Assembly: GCA_023424095.1 (NCBI GenBank)
Contig: JAFAEG010000030.1
Location: 12,065 to 76,064, forward strand
Direction of reading: 5' to 3'
Length of the DNA: 64,000 nucleotides
DNA from: Pseudomonadota bacterium
GTDB lineage: Bacteria > Pseudomonadota > Alphaproteobacteria > Sphingomonadales > Sphingomonadaceae
The notes below the pieces were generated by a model. That model ran no database searches, was not told where the DNA came from, and was given only the letters and a program-made list of their open reading frames with translations. How positions within the stretch are numbered: the first letter of the stretch is position 1; each line of letters starts with the position of its first letter. Positions 46,663 to 55,651 of this stretch are shown here, piece after piece. Position numbers and translations under genes: made by a program.

Positions 46663-47070
46663 ATGATCGGGTTGGTGTTGGTGACGCACGGCGCGCTTGC
46701 GCGTGAATTCATCGTTGCGATGGAACATGTGGTGGGGCCGCAGGATCGGATCGTGCCGGTCTGCATCGGCCCCGACGACGACATGGAAGAGAAACGCGAG
46801 GATATCGCCAAGGCGATCGCCGAGGTCGATGACGGCAATGGCGTCATCATCCTGACCGATCTGTTCGGCGGCACGCCGTCGAACCTCGCCATCAGCCTGA
46901 TGAAGAGCGAGGATATCGAGGTGATTGCCGGCATCAACCTGCCGATGCTGATCCGACTGGAAGGCGCGCGCAAGACGATGGACGTCCGCGCCGCCGTCGC
47001 CGCGGCGCGGGAGGCCGGACGGAAATATATCTCCGTCGCCTCCGAAGTGCTCGGGGAGTCAGCCGTTTGA
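46663..47070 (+). CDS. PTS system mannose-type EIIA protein
   Basis: 135 residues. His9 in LVLVTHGALAREF is the expected phosphorylation site of EIIA-Man proteins, and TDLFGGTPSNLA is the second family motif. In alphaproteobacteria this protein acts in a regulatory PTS rather than in sugar import. It starts directly after the rapZ stop, and HPr overlaps its own stop. Confidence 0.92.
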   Translation: MIGLVLVTHGALAREFIVAMEHVVGPQDRIVPVCIGPDDDMEEKREDIAKAIAEVDDGNGVIILTDLFGGTPSNLAISLMKSEDIEVIAGINLPMLIRLEGARKTMDVRAAVAAAREAGRKYISVASEVLGESAV

Positions 47071-47339
47071 GCGGGGTCAGCCGCACCGTCGCGGTGACCA
47101 ACAAGCGCGGCCTGCATGCGCGGGCCAGCGCGAAGTTCGTCACCCTGGCTGCCTCGCTGCCGGCGACGGTCGAGGTGGAGAAGGACGGCGCCAAGGTGGT
47201 CGGCACCTCGATCATGGGCCTGATGATGCTGGGCGCGGCAATGGGCGACACGATCACGATCAGCGCCTCGGGCGAAGGCGCCGACGCGGCCGTGGCGGCG
47301 CTGAGCGAGCTGGTCGAAGCCCGCTTCCACGAGGAATAG
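47067..47339 (+). CDS. Phosphocarrier protein HPr
   Basis: 90 residues. His17 in RGLHARASAKF is the PEP-dependent site; Ser48 in GTSIMGLMML is the serine phosphorylated by HprK. The start is TTG 47067 overlapping the EIIA stop (TTGA). Enzyme I is not in the window, so it must be encoded elsewhere if the chain is functional. Confidence 0.93.
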   Translation: MSGVSRTVAVTNKRGLHARASAKFVTLAASLPATVEVEKDGAKVVGTSIMGLMMLGAAMGDTITISASGEGADAAVAALSELVEARFHEE

Positions 47340-47346
47340 AGCCGCC

Positions 47347-48150
47347 GTGCCGCGGCAGATCACCGCTTTTTCCAACCCGCTGGTCAAGCAGGTCCGGGGC
47401 CTTCGCGAGAAGAAGAACCGGCGCGCGGACGGGCAGTTCGTCGCCGAGGGGCTGCGCATCCTGACCGAGGCGCGGGAGATGGGCCGGCTGCCGCAGATCC
47501 TGTTCTTTGCCGAAGGCACGCGCCATCCCCTGCTCGACGCCCTGATCGCGGCGACCGAAGCCGCCGGCGGCGACGTGGTCGAGACCAATGCCGACATCCT
47601 CGGCAAGCTGACGTCGAAGGACAATCCGCAGACTGCGGTGGGCGTCTATCCCCTGCCCGCCACCGATCTGGCCGGGATCGACCGCGCCGCCGCGCCATTG
47701 TGGATCGTCGCCCAGGCCCTGCGCGATCCGGGCAATATCGGCACGATCCTGCGTACCGGCGATGCGGTCGGCGCGGGCGGGCTGATCCTGATCGACGATT
47801 GCGCCGATCCCTTCTCCCTGGAGTCGGTCCGCGCCTCGATGGGGGCGATCTTTACGCAAGCGATTGCAGCGGCGCGTTGGGACGACTTCCTGCTCTGGCT
47901 TCGGTCGGGTCCCGCCCAATTGCTCGGCACCAGCCTCCAGACCGAGATCGACTATCAGGCGCCGGCTTATGCCAAGCCCTGTTTCATCCTGGTCGGCAAC
48001 GAGCAGGCCGGATTGCCGGAGGCTTACGAAGCCGAGTGCGATCTGCTGGTGAAGATGCCGATGGCCGGCAAGGCCGACAGCCTCAACGCGGCGGTGGCGA
48101 CGGCGGTGATGGCCTATGAGGTCATCAATCAATGGCGGCGTGCGGCCTAG
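47347..48150 (+). CDS. SpoU/TrmH-family RNA methyltransferase
   Basis: 267 residues. An N-terminal substrate-binding segment (TAFSNPLVKQVRGLREKKNRR...FVAEGLRIL) precedes a trefoil-knot SPOUT domain with NPGNIGTILRTGDAVGA, LVGNEQAGLP and LNAAVATAVMAYE. Typical targets are 2'-O-methylation of rRNA or tRNA; the exact target cannot be told. It starts with GTG seven bases after the HPr gene. Confidence 0.9.
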   Translation: MPRQITAFSNPLVKQVRGLREKKNRRADGQFVAEGLRILTEAREMGRLPQILFFAEGTRHPLLDALIAATEAAGGDVVETNADILGKLTSKDNPQTAVGVYPLPATDLAGIDRAAAPLWIVAQALRDPGNIGTILRTGDAVGAGGLILIDDCADPFSLESVRASMGAIFTQAIAAARWDDFLLWLRSGPAQLLGTSLQTEIDYQAPAYAKPCFILVGNEQAGLPEAYEAECDLLVKMPMAGKADSLNAAVATAVMAYEVINQWRRAA

Positions 48151-48213
48151 GCCGGAATAGCACTGGCTGGAACGGCGAGCGCTTGCCGTGCATTGTCGCC
48201 AGGGAGGTGAGCC

Positions 48214-48945
48214 ATGAATGCATTTGTCCGATCGCGTGCCATTGCGGGCGCAGCGACATCCCTTCTGCTGCTGTCGATTCCCGGCTGCGCCTACCCACCC
48301 AATGGAGGCCCGACGCCGCCGGCGGCCGAGTCCGGGCCCAGCCATTATCGCGCGCTCGGCACCGAGCCGTTCTGGGCGGTGGCGATCCGGGACGGGCGGA
48401 TGGTCTACCAGGATCCGGAAATGCAGCCGCTGACGGTGACGGATTTCCGCTATCGGAGGACGGCGACCGGCCATCGCTATGAGAGCGCGCGGCTTACGCT
48501 GGACATTGCGCGGGGAGAGTGCAGCGACGGCATGAGCGAGAACACCTATCCCGATACGGTCCGGGTCACGATCGACGGGCGCGCGATGGAGGGCTGCGGC
48601 GGCGCCCTGACCCCGCCCGAGGCGCTGGCCGGAAGCCAATGGCGGATCGTCGACATCAATGGCGAGGACGTGTCGGGCCAGGAGAATTACAGCCTCTCCT
48701 TCGATGGCGCGCGGCTGAGCGGCCGGGCCGGCTGCAACAGCCTGAGCGGACCGTATCAGGCGCAAGACATGCGGCTCGCCGCAGGGGCGATTGCCGCAAC
48801 GCGGATGGCCTGCCCGGGGCCGCGCATGCAGCATGAGCGCTTCGTGCTCGACCTGCTGCGCAACCCGGTGAGCGTGTGGATGGACGGCGACGCGCTGACC
48901 CTGTCGGGCGAGACCGGCTTCATCCGGCTGCGGCGGACCAGCTGA
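48214..48945 (+). CDS. META-domain lipoprotein
   Basis: 243 residues. A signal peptide (AIAGAATSLLLLSIPGC) ends in a lipobox LSIPGC; lipidation would occur at that Cys. A first domain (HYRALGTEPFWAVAIRDGRM...) is of the COG3650 kind, and a second META/HslJ-like domain (LAGSQWRIVDINGEDVSG ... GCNSLSGPY) follows. Such proteins are envelope-associated and stress-linked; no precise role is known. It stands alone and converges on rmuC. Confidence 0.85.
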   Translation: MNAFVRSRAIAGAATSLLLLSIPGCAYPPNGGPTPPAAESGPSHYRALGTEPFWAVAIRDGRMVYQDPEMQPLTVTDFRYRRTATGHRYESARLTLDIARGECSDGMSENTYPDTVRVTIDGRAMEGCGGALTPPEALAGSQWRIVDINGEDVSGQENYSLSFDGARLSGRAGCNSLSGPYQAQDMRLAAGAIAATRMACPGPRMQHERFVLDLLRNPVSVWMDGDALTLSGETGFIRLRRTS

Positions 48946-48951
48946 GGCGAC

Positions 48952-50457
48952 TTATTCGGCAGCGTCCGCCAGATCATCGGCGGCGCTGCCGGCCAGCTTG
49001 GTCAGGATCCGCGGCGACGCCTCCACCACCGGCAACGGCTCGATCTCCTTCGATCCGCTCGCCACCTCCAGCGCCTCGAAGCGCTTGGCCTGGGTCATCA
49101 CCTGCGTCTCCAGGCTCCCGACGAAGGCATTATAGGCATTGGTCGCCTGGCCGAGATTGCGCCCGACCCGCTCGACATGCGCACCCATGGTGGCAATGCG
49201 CGAGTGCAACTCCTTGCCAAGCTTGGCGATTTCGGCGGCCTGCTCAGCCAGATTCTCCTTGCGCCATTCCATCGCCACGGTGCGGGCCAAGCCGATCAGA
49301 TTGATCGGGCTCGCCAGCAGCACACGGCGCTCGAACGCCCAGCTCCACAGGTCCGCATCGTCATTCTCCAGCGCGGCGTGGAGGAAATGCTCGCCCGGAA
49401 TGTACATAACGACGAAATCGGCGGCGTCGCCGAACCGCTCCCAATAGCTTTTCGCGCCGAGCTGCTGGACGTGGTTGCGGACGGAGGCGGCGTGGCGCTT
49501 CAAATGCGCGCGGCGCGTATCCTCGTCCTCTGCCTCGTTGGCGTCGAGATAGGCGTTCAGCGAGCATTTCGCGTCGATCACCAGCCGCCGCCCGCCCGGC
49601 AGGCGGATGATCACGTCGGGGCGCAGCCGGCCATCTTCCGTGTCCACCGACACTTCGGTCTGGAAATCGGCAAAGGGCGAAAGGCCCGCTTGCTCCAACA
49701 CATTTTTCAGGCTGCGTTCGCCCCAGTTGCCGCGCGACTTTGAGCTGCCGCGCAGCACGTTGATCAGATTGCGAGCCTCGTCGCGGACCTGGGTGTGGCC
49801 TTGGTGAAGCAATTGCACCGCCGCCTGCAGCTCGCCGTAGCTGGAATTGCGCGCCTTCTCGATCTGGTCGAGCTTTTCGTCATAGCGTTTCAGCGTGCTT
49901 TCAACCGGTTGCAGGAGAGACTTCAATTTCTCTTCGGACTGCTTCTCGGCATGGCCGAAGCGTTCGGCGGCCTGCTTCAGGAATTTGTCGTGCGCTCCAT
50001 CGACCGCTTTCGACGCCAATTCGGCGAAGCGGGACTCGACCTTGGTCTCCAGTTCGCGAAGCTGGCCAAGTTGCGCCTCATGCGCCTGCTGCCGCTCCGC
50101 CTCGCCGCGCTCATAGGCGGCCTTGGCCTGGGCCAGCGCTTCCTTTTCCGCGCGCAGCTCCTGAAGCTCCCGGTCCAGCGCAATCGCGCGGTCGGCGACC
50201 GGGCGCAGGCCGGCGGCCTCGCGATCAAGCCGGTCGCGCTCCTCGCGCACGCCGTCCAGGGTGATGCGCAGGGCGTCCGCGACTTCCGCGGCCTTCGCCG
50301 ACACCGCCTGCGCCATCTCCGCCTCACCGCAGCGGGTGCGTAGCGTCTCGGCCTCGCTCTTCAGGCCCGCTGTCTGGCGCGACGCCACGACCCAGCCGAA
50401 AATGAGGCCGAGCACGAGTGCGCCGATGGCGAGAATCACGACGACGATCGGGTCCAT
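48952..50457 (-). CDS. rmuC: DNA recombination protein RmuC homologue
   Basis: 501 residues. An N-terminal membrane helix (VVVILAIGALVLGLIFGWVVA) is followed by a long coiled-coil (~40-220) and a PD-(D/E)xK-type core with LVIDAKCSLNAYLDA. RmuC proteins limit inversions between repeats. It starts at ATG 50457; the GTG six bases upstream is possible. It converges with the lipoprotein gene, stop to stop within seven bases. Confidence 0.9.
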   Translation of the reverse strand: MDPIVVVILAIGALVLGLIFGWVVASRQTAGLKSEAETLRTRCGEAEMAQAVSAKAAEVADALRITLDGVREERDRLDREAAGLRPVADRAIALDRELQELRAEKEALAQAKAAYERGEAERQQAHEAQLGQLRELETKVESRFAELASKAVDGAHDKFLKQAAERFGHAEKQSEEKLKSLLQPVESTLKRYDEKLDQIEKARNSSYGELQAAVQLLHQGHTQVRDEARNLINVLRGSSKSRGNWGERSLKNVLEQAGLSPFADFQTEVSVDTEDGRLRPDVIIRLPGGRRLVIDAKCSLNAYLDANEAEDEDTRRAHLKRHAASVRNHVQQLGAKSYWERFGDAADFVVMYIPGEHFLHAALENDDADLWSWAFERRVLLASPINLIGLARTVAMEWRKENLAEQAAEIAKLGKELHSRIATMGAHVERVGRNLGQATNAYNAFVGSLETQVMTQAKRFEALEVASGSKEIEPLPVVEASPRILTKLAGSAADDLADAAE

Positions 50458-50530
50458 GCCCACTCCCTATGGAACGAAGCGGGAACCTACGGCAATTTGA
50501 CCCGGTAGGAAAGCTGAATCCCTCGGCCGC

Positions 50531-51070
50531 TCAGGCCGCGCGCTTGCCCTGTTCGCGGCGCTGCTTGGTCAGCTTCTTCAGCAGCATCTCGCGCTTCAGG
50601 CGAGAGAGGTGGTCGATGAAGAGGATGCCGTTGAGATGGTCCATCTCGTGCTGCAGGCAGACGGCGAGCAGGCCGTCAATCTCCTCGTCATGCGCCACGC
50701 CGTCGCGGTCGAGCCAGCGGGCGCGGATGCGGTCGGGACGGTCGACCTCGGCATATTGGTCCGGCACCGACAGGCAGCCCTCATTATAGGGGACTTCATT
50801 CTCGGATTCGGCGATGATTTCCGGATTCACGAAGACGCGCGGGTCGCGGACGGGATCACCGCCCTCTTCCTCAGGCTCCTGCAGGTCGATCACCAGCACG
50901 CGCTTGGGCACGCCAACCTGGATCGCAGCCAGGCCGATGCCGGGGGCGGCGTACATCGTCTCGAACATGTCATCGATCAGCTTGCGCAGATCGTCATCGA
51001 CCGTTTCCACGGGCTGGGAAATCTGCCGCAGACGTGGGTCCGGCACTTCGACGATGGGGAGAATGGCCAT
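50531..51070 (-). CDS. def: Peptide deformylase
   Basis: 179 residues. The three deformylase motifs are [10 protein letters not shown] (~45), EGCLSVPD (~90, Cys is a metal ligand) and [14 protein letters not shown] (~133, two His ligands and catalytic Glu). It removes the N-formyl group from nascent proteins. The order def-recR-fmt-truA is partly conserved in alphaproteobacteria. A palindromic repeat lies between def and recR. Confidence 0.95.
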   Translation of the reverse strand: MAILPIVEVPDPRLRQISQPVETVDDDLRKLIDDMFETMYAAPGIGLAAIQVGVPKRVLVIDLQEPEEEGGDPVRDPRVFVNPEIIAESENEVPYNEGCLSVPDQYAEVDRPDRIRARWLDRDGVAHDEEIDGLLAVCLQHEMDHLNGILFIDHLSRLKREMLLKKLTKQRREQGKRAA

Positions 51071-51150
51071 GGGGGCAATTTAGGCGCTGGCGGGCGCTGT
51101 CGCAAGACGACCTTGGGTGGGGGTGCCCGAAGGCAGGAAGAAGAATGGGC

Positions 51151-51284
51151 TCACGCCAAGCCGCAAAGGCGCCAAGGGATCGAGATTCGTTCAGCGCGGA
51201 GCGCCGTTACCACACTGCTTGAACCATAGAGCGCTTCGCGCGGAGCTTGCTCAGACCTTTGGCGTCTTTGCGGCTTGGCGTGAA
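51151..51284. repeat. Long inverted repeat (palindromic repeat family, copy B)
   Basis: Terminal arms of ~27 bases are nearly perfect complements: left arm 51151-51177 (contains GCCAAGCCGCAAAGGCGCC), right arm 51257-51284. The interior shows further short hairpins. The same arm occurs at 12572-12804. The element occupies almost the whole def-recR gap; no gene lies in it. Confidence 0.75.
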
Positions 51285-51293
51285 ACGCCCTTT

Positions 51294-51890
51294 CTAACTC
51301 ACTGGTCTTCTGGCTCTGAGCGCCTGGGCAAGTGTGCCCTCGTCGAGATAGTCGAGCTCGCCGCCGACCGGAAGGCCGTGAGCGAGCTGGGTGAGGCGGA
51401 CCGGGAATTGCTCCAGCCGGTCGGTGAGATAGTGGGCGGTGGTCTGGCCCTCCAGCGTGGCATTCATCGCCAGCACGACCTCGTCGATGCCGCCGGCGGC
51501 GATGCGGTTGACGAGCCGGTCGATGGACAAATCTTCGGGCCGCACGCCCTCCAGCGCGGAGAGCCGCCCGCCGAGCACGTGGAAACGGCCGGGGAAGAGC
51601 CGCGAGCGGTCGAGTGCCCACAGGTCCGAAACCTCCTCAACCACGCAAAGCAATTTGTCGTCGCGGCGGGGATCAGCGCAGACGCCGCAGGGGTCGCGCG
51701 TGTCGACATTGCCGCAGATGCCGCAGACGGACAGCCGCTCCGTCACCGCCTGCAGCGCGGCCACCAGCGGGCGCAGCGCCGTCTCGCGCTTCTTGATCAG
51801 GTGCAGCACCGCCCGGCGGGCCGAACGCGGGCCGAGGCCGGGGAGGCGAGACAAAGCCTGGGTGAGCGCGTCGAGTTCGGCAGAGGACAT
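51294..51890 (-). CDS. recR: Recombination mediator protein RecR
   Basis: 198 residues. Helix-hairpin-helix N-terminus, a zinc finger [16 protein letters not shown] (~57-72) and a Toprim domain with [15 protein letters not shown]. RecR works with RecO/RecF to load RecA on gaps. The start ATG is 51890. The gap between recR and fmt (51891-52081) holds divergent promoters and the 39-base repeated motif. Confidence 0.95.
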   Translation of the reverse strand: MSSAELDALTQALSRLPGLGPRSARRAVLHLIKKRETALRPLVAALQAVTERLSVCGICGNVDTRDPCGVCADPRRDDKLLCVVEEVSDLWALDRSRLFPGRFHVLGGRLSALEGVRPEDLSIDRLVNRIAAGGIDEVVLAMNATLEGQTTAHYLTDRLEQFPVRLTQLAHGLPVGGELDYLDEGTLAQALRARRPVS

Positions 51891-51938
51891 GGTGGCGATC
51901 CGGCCCCGCTACCGCGCCGATTCGAGGCGCGAGGCCAG

Positions 51939-51977
51939 CGAAAGGTGCTGAAGGTTCACACCCCCAGGGACAAAAAT
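51939..51977 (-). repeat. Dispersed 38-bp motif, copy 2
   Basis: On the minus strand this reads the same core (CCCTGGGGGTGTGAACCT) as at 15146-15183 in nearly identical form (36 of 39 aligned positions). It lies 48 bases before the recR start. Confidence 0.6.
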
Positions 51978-52081
51978 CGGGCTGGGCTTTTCGGACCGGG
52001 TCATGCGCCCTTTTGACATAGTGAACCTCTGTAGGACAGCAATGGATGACAGGCTCGCCGCGGCTCCGCTACAGCCCACAC

Positions 52082-53014
52082 ATGCGCATTGCCTTCATGG
52101 GAACGCCGGACTTCGCGGTGCCGACGCTCGATGCCCTGCTGGAAGCGGGGCACGAGGTCGTGGCCGTCTATACGCAGCCGCCGCGGCCGGGCGGGCGGCG
52201 CGGCAAGGAATTGACCCCCTCCCCCGTGCACAAGCGCGCCGAGGCGATGGGGATCGAGGTGCGGGCACCGGTGCGGCTGCGCGGTGAGGAGGAGCAAGCG
52301 GCGTTCGCGGCGCTGGACCTCGATGTGGCGGTGGTCGCCGCTTATGGCCTGATCCTGCCGGAGCCGATACTGAACGCGCCGCGACATGGCTGTTTGAACG
52401 TGCATGGCTCGCTCCTGCCGCGCTGGCGGGGGGCGGCGCCGGTGCAGCGGGCGATCCTGGCCGGGGACGAGAAGACCGGTGTCTGCATCATGCAGATGGA
52501 GAAAGGGCTGGATACCGGGCCGGTCTTTGCCTGCCGCGAGACGGCGATCGGGAAGAAGACCGCCGGGGAACTCACCGCCGAGCTGGCCGCAATCGGCGCG
52601 GCGCTGATGGTCGAGGTGCTGGATCAGTTTGACGTCATGACGGCGGAGCCGCAGCCTGAAGACGGTGTCACCTACGCGCACAAGATCGAGAAAGCAGAGG
52701 CGCGGCTGGACTTTGCCCAGAGCGCGAAGGGCGCAGAGCGGCAGGTCCGCGCCTTCGCTCCGGCGCCGGGGGCTTTCTTCGAATTCGCAGGGGAGCGCGT
52801 GAAGGTTTTCGAAGCGCTCGCCTTTCCCGATGGCGGGCTATCGGCAGGCGCAGACCAGCCGCCGCCGGGAACCGTCGTCAATGACGATCTGTGGATCGCC
52901 TGCGGACGGCAATTCCTCGTCCCGCAAACCGTTCAGCGCGCCGGCAAAGGCGTCGTGAAGACGGCGGAAATGCTGCGCGGCTTCCCCATCCCCGCCGGGA
53001 CAATGCTCGCGTGA
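52082..53014 (+). CDS. fmt: Methionyl-tRNA formyltransferase
   Basis: 310 residues. The formyl-transferase fold is marked by [21 protein letters not shown], with catalytic Asn, His and the later Asp. [15 protein letters not shown] marks the start of the C-terminal domain. Start ATG 52082 ([12 protein letters not shown]). It formylates initiator Met-tRNA, the step paired with Def. The stop overlaps the truA GTG start. Confidence 0.95.
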   Translation: MRIAFMGTPDFAVPTLDALLEAGHEVVAVYTQPPRPGGRRGKELTPSPVHKRAEAMGIEVRAPVRLRGEEEQAAFAALDLDVAVVAAYGLILPEPILNAPRHGCLNVHGSLLPRWRGAAPVQRAILAGDEKTGVCIMQMEKGLDTGPVFACRETAIGKKTAGELTAELAAIGAALMVEVLDQFDVMTAEPQPEDGVTYAHKIEKAEARLDFAQSAKGAERQVRAFAPAPGAFFEFAGERVKVFEALAFPDGGLSAGADQPPPGTVVNDDLWIACGRQFLVPQTVQRAGKGVVKTAEMLRGFPIPAGTMLA

Positions 53015-53769
53015 CCCGTTTTCGCCTCACCATCGAATATGACGGCCGCGATTATATGGGCTGGCAGCGGCAGGATCATGGCCCGTCGATCCAGCAGGCG
53101 ATCGAGACGGCGATTGCGGAGATCGTGCGCCATCCGGTGACGCTGCATGCGGCCGGGCGCACCGATGCGGGCGTCCATGCCTATGCGATGACGGCGCATG
53201 TGGACGTAGAGCGGCCGATCAGCGCGCACCGACTGATGGAGGGCACCAACGCCAAATTGCGGCCGCAGACGATTGCGATCCTGGGCTCTGAGGAGGTGGA
53301 CGAGGAGTTTCACGCGCGCTTTTCCTGCATCGGCCGGCGCTACATTTACCGCATCGCCAATCGGCGCGCGCCGCTGGCGCTGGACCAGGGGCGGGCCTGG
53401 CGGGTGCCGGTCACGCTCTACGCAGACGATATGAACAAGGCCGCGCAATATCTTGTCGGGCAACATGATTTCACCACGTTCCGCTCCGTCCACTGCCAGG
53501 CGCAGAGCCCGGTGAAGACGATCGACATGATGGTGGTGCGGCGAGTCGGCGCGATGATCGAGGTGGAGGTCGCGGCGCGCAGCTTCCTGCACCATCAGGT
53601 GCGCTCGATGGTCGGCTGCCTGGAACTGGTCGGGCGCGGCAAGTGGAGCGCGAAGGATATGAAACGCGCGTTGGAAGCGCGGGATCGCGCCGCCCTTGGC
53701 TTCAATGCGCCGCCAGACGGACTTTATTTTGTCGAGGCGCGCTATTCGGAGCGGCCGAGGAACCTGTGA
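53011..53769 (+). CDS. truA: tRNA pseudouridine synthase A
   Basis: 252 residues from GTG 53011. The catalytic Asp is in GRTDAGVHA (~residues 47-55); [15 protein letters not shown] and [17 protein letters not shown] are further TruA landmarks. It makes pseudouridine at positions 38-40 of tRNA. It overlaps the fmt stop by four bases. Its last 68 bases overlap the end of the opposite-strand asnB-type gene. Confidence 0.94.
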   Translation: MTRFRLTIEYDGRDYMGWQRQDHGPSIQQAIETAIAEIVRHPVTLHAAGRTDAGVHAYAMTAHVDVERPISAHRLMEGTNAKLRPQTIAILGSEEVDEEFHARFSCIGRRYIYRIANRRAPLALDQGRAWRVPVTLYADDMNKAAQYLVGQHDFTTFRSVHCQAQSPVKTIDMMVVRRVGAMIEVEVAARSFLHHQVRSMVGCLELVGRGKWSAKDMKRALEARDRAALGFNAPPDGLYFVEARYSERPRNL

Positions 53770-55648
53770 GCCGACGGAGCGAGCGCTCCAGCATCAGCAA
53801 TTGCCAGAGCAGGCGGCCATGATCGCTTCGGCCGCGACGGTGATCCTCCGCCAGGCGGGCGATGGCGGCCGGATCGAACCAGCCGAGCGTCGAAAGCGCC
53901 GAACCTTGTGCGATGCCGGCCGCCTCCCCAGCCAGAGGGCCGCGGAACCAGGCGCTGACCGGCGTCACGAAGCCCATCTTCTTGCGATAGAGGATGTCGT
54001 CGGGGAGCCGGCCTTCCAGCGACTTTTTGAGCAGATATTTGCCCTCCCCCCGGCGCAGTCGGAGGTTGGCCGGGAGCGAGGCGGCGAACTGGACGAGGCG
54101 ATGGTCGAGCAAAGGCTCGCGCGCCTCCAGGCTGACCGCCATGCTGGTGCGATCGACCTTGGTCAGGATGTCGCCGGGCAGCCAGATCTTCAGGTCCGCA
54201 TATTGGGCGCGGCTGAGCGCGTCGGTCGCCGGGGCCTCATCCATCGCCTTGACGTAGCGATCCTCGGCGCGGTGGCCGCTCAGCAGGCGTTTGAAGTCCG
54301 CATTGTAAATACCTGATCTGACATGGGGCGCACACGCGCCGACCGCTTCGGCATAGGCTTCACCGCTCGATTTGCCGAGCGCCTGCAAGGTCGTCTTGGC
54401 GCGCAGCGGCTGGGGCGCCCAGTCGAGCTTGGGGTAGAGATCGCCGGCCTTGCCCAGTCCCCGCCGAACGAAGCGCGGCAGGCGCGAGCGAGCGCGCTCC
54501 TCGGCCATGAACAGGCGGTAGCGGCGGTAGCCGGCGAACGCCTCGTCCGCGCCGTCGCCGGAAAGCGCGACGGTGACCTGCTCGCGGGCCAAAGCGCAGA
54601 CCTGATAGGTGGCGAGGGCTGAGGCGTCGGCGAAAGGCTCGTCGAAGGCGTCGGCGAGCGTGTCGATCAGCGGGAAATCGTCGGAGGCGACGATGCGGGT
54701 GCGGTGATCGGTGTGAAAGCGGTCGGCGACCATCTGCGCATAGCGTGTCTCGTCATGGTCGGCCTCGTCGAAGCCGATCGAGCAGGTGCGCACGGCCTGC
54801 TTGCTGGCGTCGGCCATGAAGGCGACCACGGCCGAGCTGTCCACACCGCCGGAGAGAAAGGCGCCCAGCGGCACGTCGGCGACCATGCGCGAGCGGACGG
54901 CGTCGCGGAGGCGATCGATCAGTTCTTCGCGCAGGCCCGCTTCGGAACGCGCCTCGCCGGGGGTGAAATCTACGTCCCACCATTGCACCGGCCGCGGCAT
55001 CGGCTTGCCGCGCTCGAGCATGAGGAAATGACCGGCAGGGAGCTTCTTCACGCCATCGAAGATCGAGGTGTCGTCGGGGACGTAGCCGTAAGCCAGATAA
55101 TCCTCGACCGCCTGCGGGCTGATGTCGGCGCGGAAGCGCGGATGGGCGCGCAGGGCCTTCAGTTCCGATGCGAAGAGCAAGGCGCCGTCGCCCAGCTCGC
55201 AATAGAAAAGCGGCTTCACGCCCAACCGGTCGCGGGCGAGGAACAAGGCGTCGCGGGCGGCATCGTAGATCGCGAAGGCGAACATGCCGTTCAGCCGGTC
55301 GAGACAGGCTGGGCCCCATTCGCGATAGGCGGCCAGGATCGTCTCGGTATCGCCCGCGGTCTGGAAGACATGGCCCTTGGCGGCCAGCTCGTCGCGAACG
55401 TCCTGATAATTATAGACTTCGCCATTGTAGGTGATGACGACGCGGCGGTCCGCGCTCGCCATCGGCTGGGCGCCGCCTTCCAGATCGATGATCGAGAGGC
55501 GCCGATGGCCGAGGCCGACGCCCGGCGCGGTCCACACGCCGCTGCCGTCCGGACCGCGATGCGCGAGCGTGTCCGCCATCGCCGCGACCCGATCTGGATC
55601 GACGGGCTTGGGGACGTCGAGGTGAAAGATACCGGCAATGCCGCACAT
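53702..55648 (-). CDS. Asparagine synthase-type amidotransferase of the XrtA system
   Basis: 648 residues. An N-terminal class-II glutaminase (M-C-G-I-A-G, Cys2 as nucleophile; HRGPDGSG) precedes an AsnB-like synthetase domain with the ATP-pyrophosphatase motif [13 protein letters not shown]. Such proteins next to exosortase genes form the XrtA-associated amidotransferase family and probably modify a sugar or peptide precursor. The last ~15 codons (tail after LERSLRRL) lie inside the truA overlap and look like an extension. It ends three bases past the exosortase stop. Confidence 0.9.
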   Translation of the reverse strand: MCGIAGIFHLDVPKPVDPDRVAAMADTLAHRGPDGSGVWTAPGVGLGHRRLSIIDLEGGAQPMASADRRVVITYNGEVYNYQDVRDELAAKGHVFQTAGDTETILAAYREWGPACLDRLNGMFAFAIYDAARDALFLARDRLGVKPLFYCELGDGALLFASELKALRAHPRFRADISPQAVEDYLAYGYVPDDTSIFDGVKKLPAGHFLMLERGKPMPRPVQWWDVDFTPGEARSEAGLREELIDRLRDAVRSRMVADVPLGAFLSGGVDSSAVVAFMADASKQAVRTCSIGFDEADHDETRYAQMVADRFHTDHRTRIVASDDFPLIDTLADAFDEPFADASALATYQVCALAREQVTVALSGDGADEAFAGYRRYRLFMAEERARSRLPRFVRRGLGKAGDLYPKLDWAPQPLRAKTTLQALGKSSGEAYAEAVGACAPHVRSGIYNADFKRLLSGHRAEDRYVKAMDEAPATDALSRAQYADLKIWLPGDILTKVDRTSMAVSLEAREPLLDHRLVQFAASLPANLRLRRGEGKYLLKKSLEGRLPDDILYRKKMGFVTPVSAWFRGPLAGEAAGIAQGSALSTLGWFDPAAIARLAEDHRRGRSDHGRLLWQLLMLERSLRRLTGSSAAPNSAPRQNKVRLAAH

Positions 55649-55651
55649 GGC

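Noticed and set aside
52013..52040. TTGACA-type promoter before fmt
   Set aside because: The -35-like hexamer is clear but no -10 at 16-18 bases is convincing.
53702..55648. Lasso-peptide cyclase role for the AsnB-type gene, to complete the peptide locus
   Set aside because: It lies inside the exosortase cluster with overlapping neighbours and has a full glutaminase domain; 13 kb separate it from the peptide locus.
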